This document shows, piece by piece, positions 6,457 through 6,698 of a stretch of DNA of 6,698 bases. The notes under the pieces were generated by a model. The model ran no database searches. It was not told the DNA's origin and was given only the letters and a program-made list of their open reading frames with translations. Origin of the DNA: Actinomycetota bacterium (GTDB lineage Bacteria > Actinomycetota > Actinomycetes > Streptosporangiales > Streptosporangiaceae). Where the stretch lies: contig PMOU01000627.1 in NCBI GenBank assembly GCA_003161205.1, positions 2,629-9,326 of the forward strand, given 5' to 3'. How positions within the stretch are numbered: position 1 is the stretch's first letter; the number at the start of each line of letters is the position of its first letter. Made by a program: the position numbers and the translations under genes.

Positions 6457-6475
6457 CGCCGCAGACGTTGCGGCG
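6457..6475. repeat. Short hairpin in the leader, 6-bp stem
   Basis: CGCCGC (6457-6462) and GCGGCG (6470-6475) form a perfect 6-bp stem around a 7-base loop. No T-run follows on either strand. It may add to leader structure, but GC-rich stems of this size occur by chance in this background. Confidence 0.3.
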
Positions 6476-6542
6476 CCCCGTCCTTTCGTAGTGGTGAGAT
6501 CTGTTGTACACGAATACACCGCTGCCGAGCAGGCGGTTTGCA

Positions 6543-6602
6543 TTAAAGATATTCTAAGACTAAGCCTCTAAATACCGATTTGGCGTTTATTGAGCGCGTC
6601 AT
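6543..6602 (-). CDS. Possible 19-codon leader peptide ORF
   Basis: ATG at 6600-6602, 19 codons, and TAA at 6543-6545, read on the minus strand. A GAGGTG site (6609-6614) lies 6 bases before the ATG, a good ribosome site. The peptide would read MTRSINAKSVFRGLVLEYL. Codons 14 and 16 are TTA, a codon kept rare in many actinobacteria and read by the bldA tRNA in Streptomyces; by my reading the three downstream genes contain none. The ribosome site overlaps the 3' arm of a 7-bp hairpin, so its translation could be gated. The region is AT-rich, so a short chance ORF with TTA codons is a real alternative. Confidence 0.3.
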   Translation of the reverse strand: MTRSINAKSVFRGLVLEYL

Positions 6603-6605
6603 AGC

Positions 6606-6625
6606 GTGCACCTCATTGGGTGCAC
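6606..6625. promoter_or_regulatory. Perfect 7-6-7 inverted repeat, possible operator or translation-gating hairpin
   Basis: GTGCACC (6606-6612) and GGTGCAC (6619-6625) are exact reverse complements around a 6-base spacer. As DNA it has the size and symmetry of a dimeric repressor site. As minus-strand RNA it is a hairpin whose 3' arm covers part of the GAGGTG ribosome site of the short leader ORF, ending 3 bases before its ATG. It lies about 280 bases upstream of the glycosyltransferase start. No T-run follows on either strand, so a terminator is unlikely. Confidence 0.5.
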
Positions 6626-6630
6626 TTCGA

Positions 6631-6677
6631 TCCCGATCGCGCACCAGGCCTATTCCTGGTAAAGCGTGCAATCGGGA
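6631..6677. repeat. 47-nt long bulged hairpin (nested inverted repeats)
   Basis: Three nested paired segments line up. The outer pair is TCCCGAT (6631-6637) with ATCGGGA (6671-6677). The middle pair is CGCGC (6638-6642) with GCGTG (6664-6668), including one G-T wobble. The inner pair is ACCAGG (6643-6648) with CCTGGT (6655-6660) around a 6-base loop. In total 18 base pairs are interrupted by bulges of 3 (AAA, 6661-6663) and 2 bases on one side. It could be the end of an upstream transcript, a structured RNA element, or a repetitive palindrome. There is no adjacent T-run and I do not recognise it. Confidence 0.6.
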
Positions 6678-6698
6678 GGATCCTGGCGCCGCTCGAGC

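Larger units (their letters stand above)
6324..6698. other. Structured 375-base upstream region with no convincing ordinary gene
   Basis: No open frame here has a plausible protein composition together with a ribosome site, apart from one very short leader ORF. The part around 6541-6600 is AT-rich for this genome (23 of 60 G+C) and is a likely place for the promoter of the glycosyltransferase operon. I could not find a good TTGACA/TATAAT pair at 16-18 base spacing on the minus strand; TAGAAT at 6551-6556 is the only -10-like hexamer I would note. Several inverted repeats and a homopolymer are listed separately. Confidence 0.6.

Noticed and set aside
6307..6571. Overlapping opposite-strand open frames of 77-78 codons upstream of the glycosyltransferase
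   Set aside because: Neither has a convincing ribosome site or protein-like composition. Both run through the C9 tract, and the minus one overlaps the glycosyltransferase start.
6631..6677. Integron attC site or IS200/IS605-type end
   Set aside because: The bulged hairpin invites the idea, but there are no attC core-site consensus ends and no transposase or integrase gene in the window.
1..6698. CRISPR array, tRNA or rRNA genes
   Set aside because: No regularly spaced repeats, no cloverleaf with TTCRANNC-like T-arm, and no rRNA-like stretches seen on either strand.

Overview
The window reads as chromosomal DNA from a high-GC actinobacterium. The left 2.3 kb is very GC-rich (for example 44 of 60 bases in 721-780). 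Its genes use GTG or ATG starts with GGAGG-like ribosome sites and strongly GC-biased third codon positions. I cannot name the genus.

Layout. Positions 1-1407 (+) hold the 3' end of a hypothetical protein with a DUF1841-like C-terminus, followed 10 bases later by a complete alpha/beta hydrolase. Convergent to them on the minus strand lie a small single-pass membrane protein (1425-1763) and, upstream of it, a helical hypothetical protein (1845-2342). These two probably form a small operon. An imperfect inverted repeat (2382-2410) separates them from the right half.

The right half (about 2475-6698) is clearly less GC-rich (3301-3360 has 19 of 60 G+C). It holds a tight minus-strand, three-gene set transcribed right to left. 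The first gene is a membrane-embedded family-2 glycosyltransferase closely resembling the animal Egghead/BRE-3 beta-mannosyltransferases (4857-6323). The other two are divergent paralogous GH113-type TIM-barrel glycosidases, one with a Sec signal (3654-4832) and one a lipoprotein (2475-3617). The gaps are 24 and 36 bases. Egghead enzymes add beta-mannose and GH113 enzymes are beta-mannanases, so the simplest reading is that the transferase builds a beta-mannosyl polymer or glycolipid at the membrane and the two exported hydrolases trim, release or remodel it. This resembles the synthase plus hydrolase logic of cellulose and other exopolysaccharide operons. The chemistry is inferred from families, not shown.

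The 375 bases upstream of the transferase (6324-6698) contain no convincing ordinary gene but are rich in structure: a 47-nt bulged hairpin, a perfect 7-6-7 inverted repeat that would hide the ribosome site of a 19-codon leader ORF, a C9/G9 homopolymer, and a short hairpin followed by four Ts on the minus strand. Together they look like a regulated leader for the polysaccharide genes. This part is speculative.
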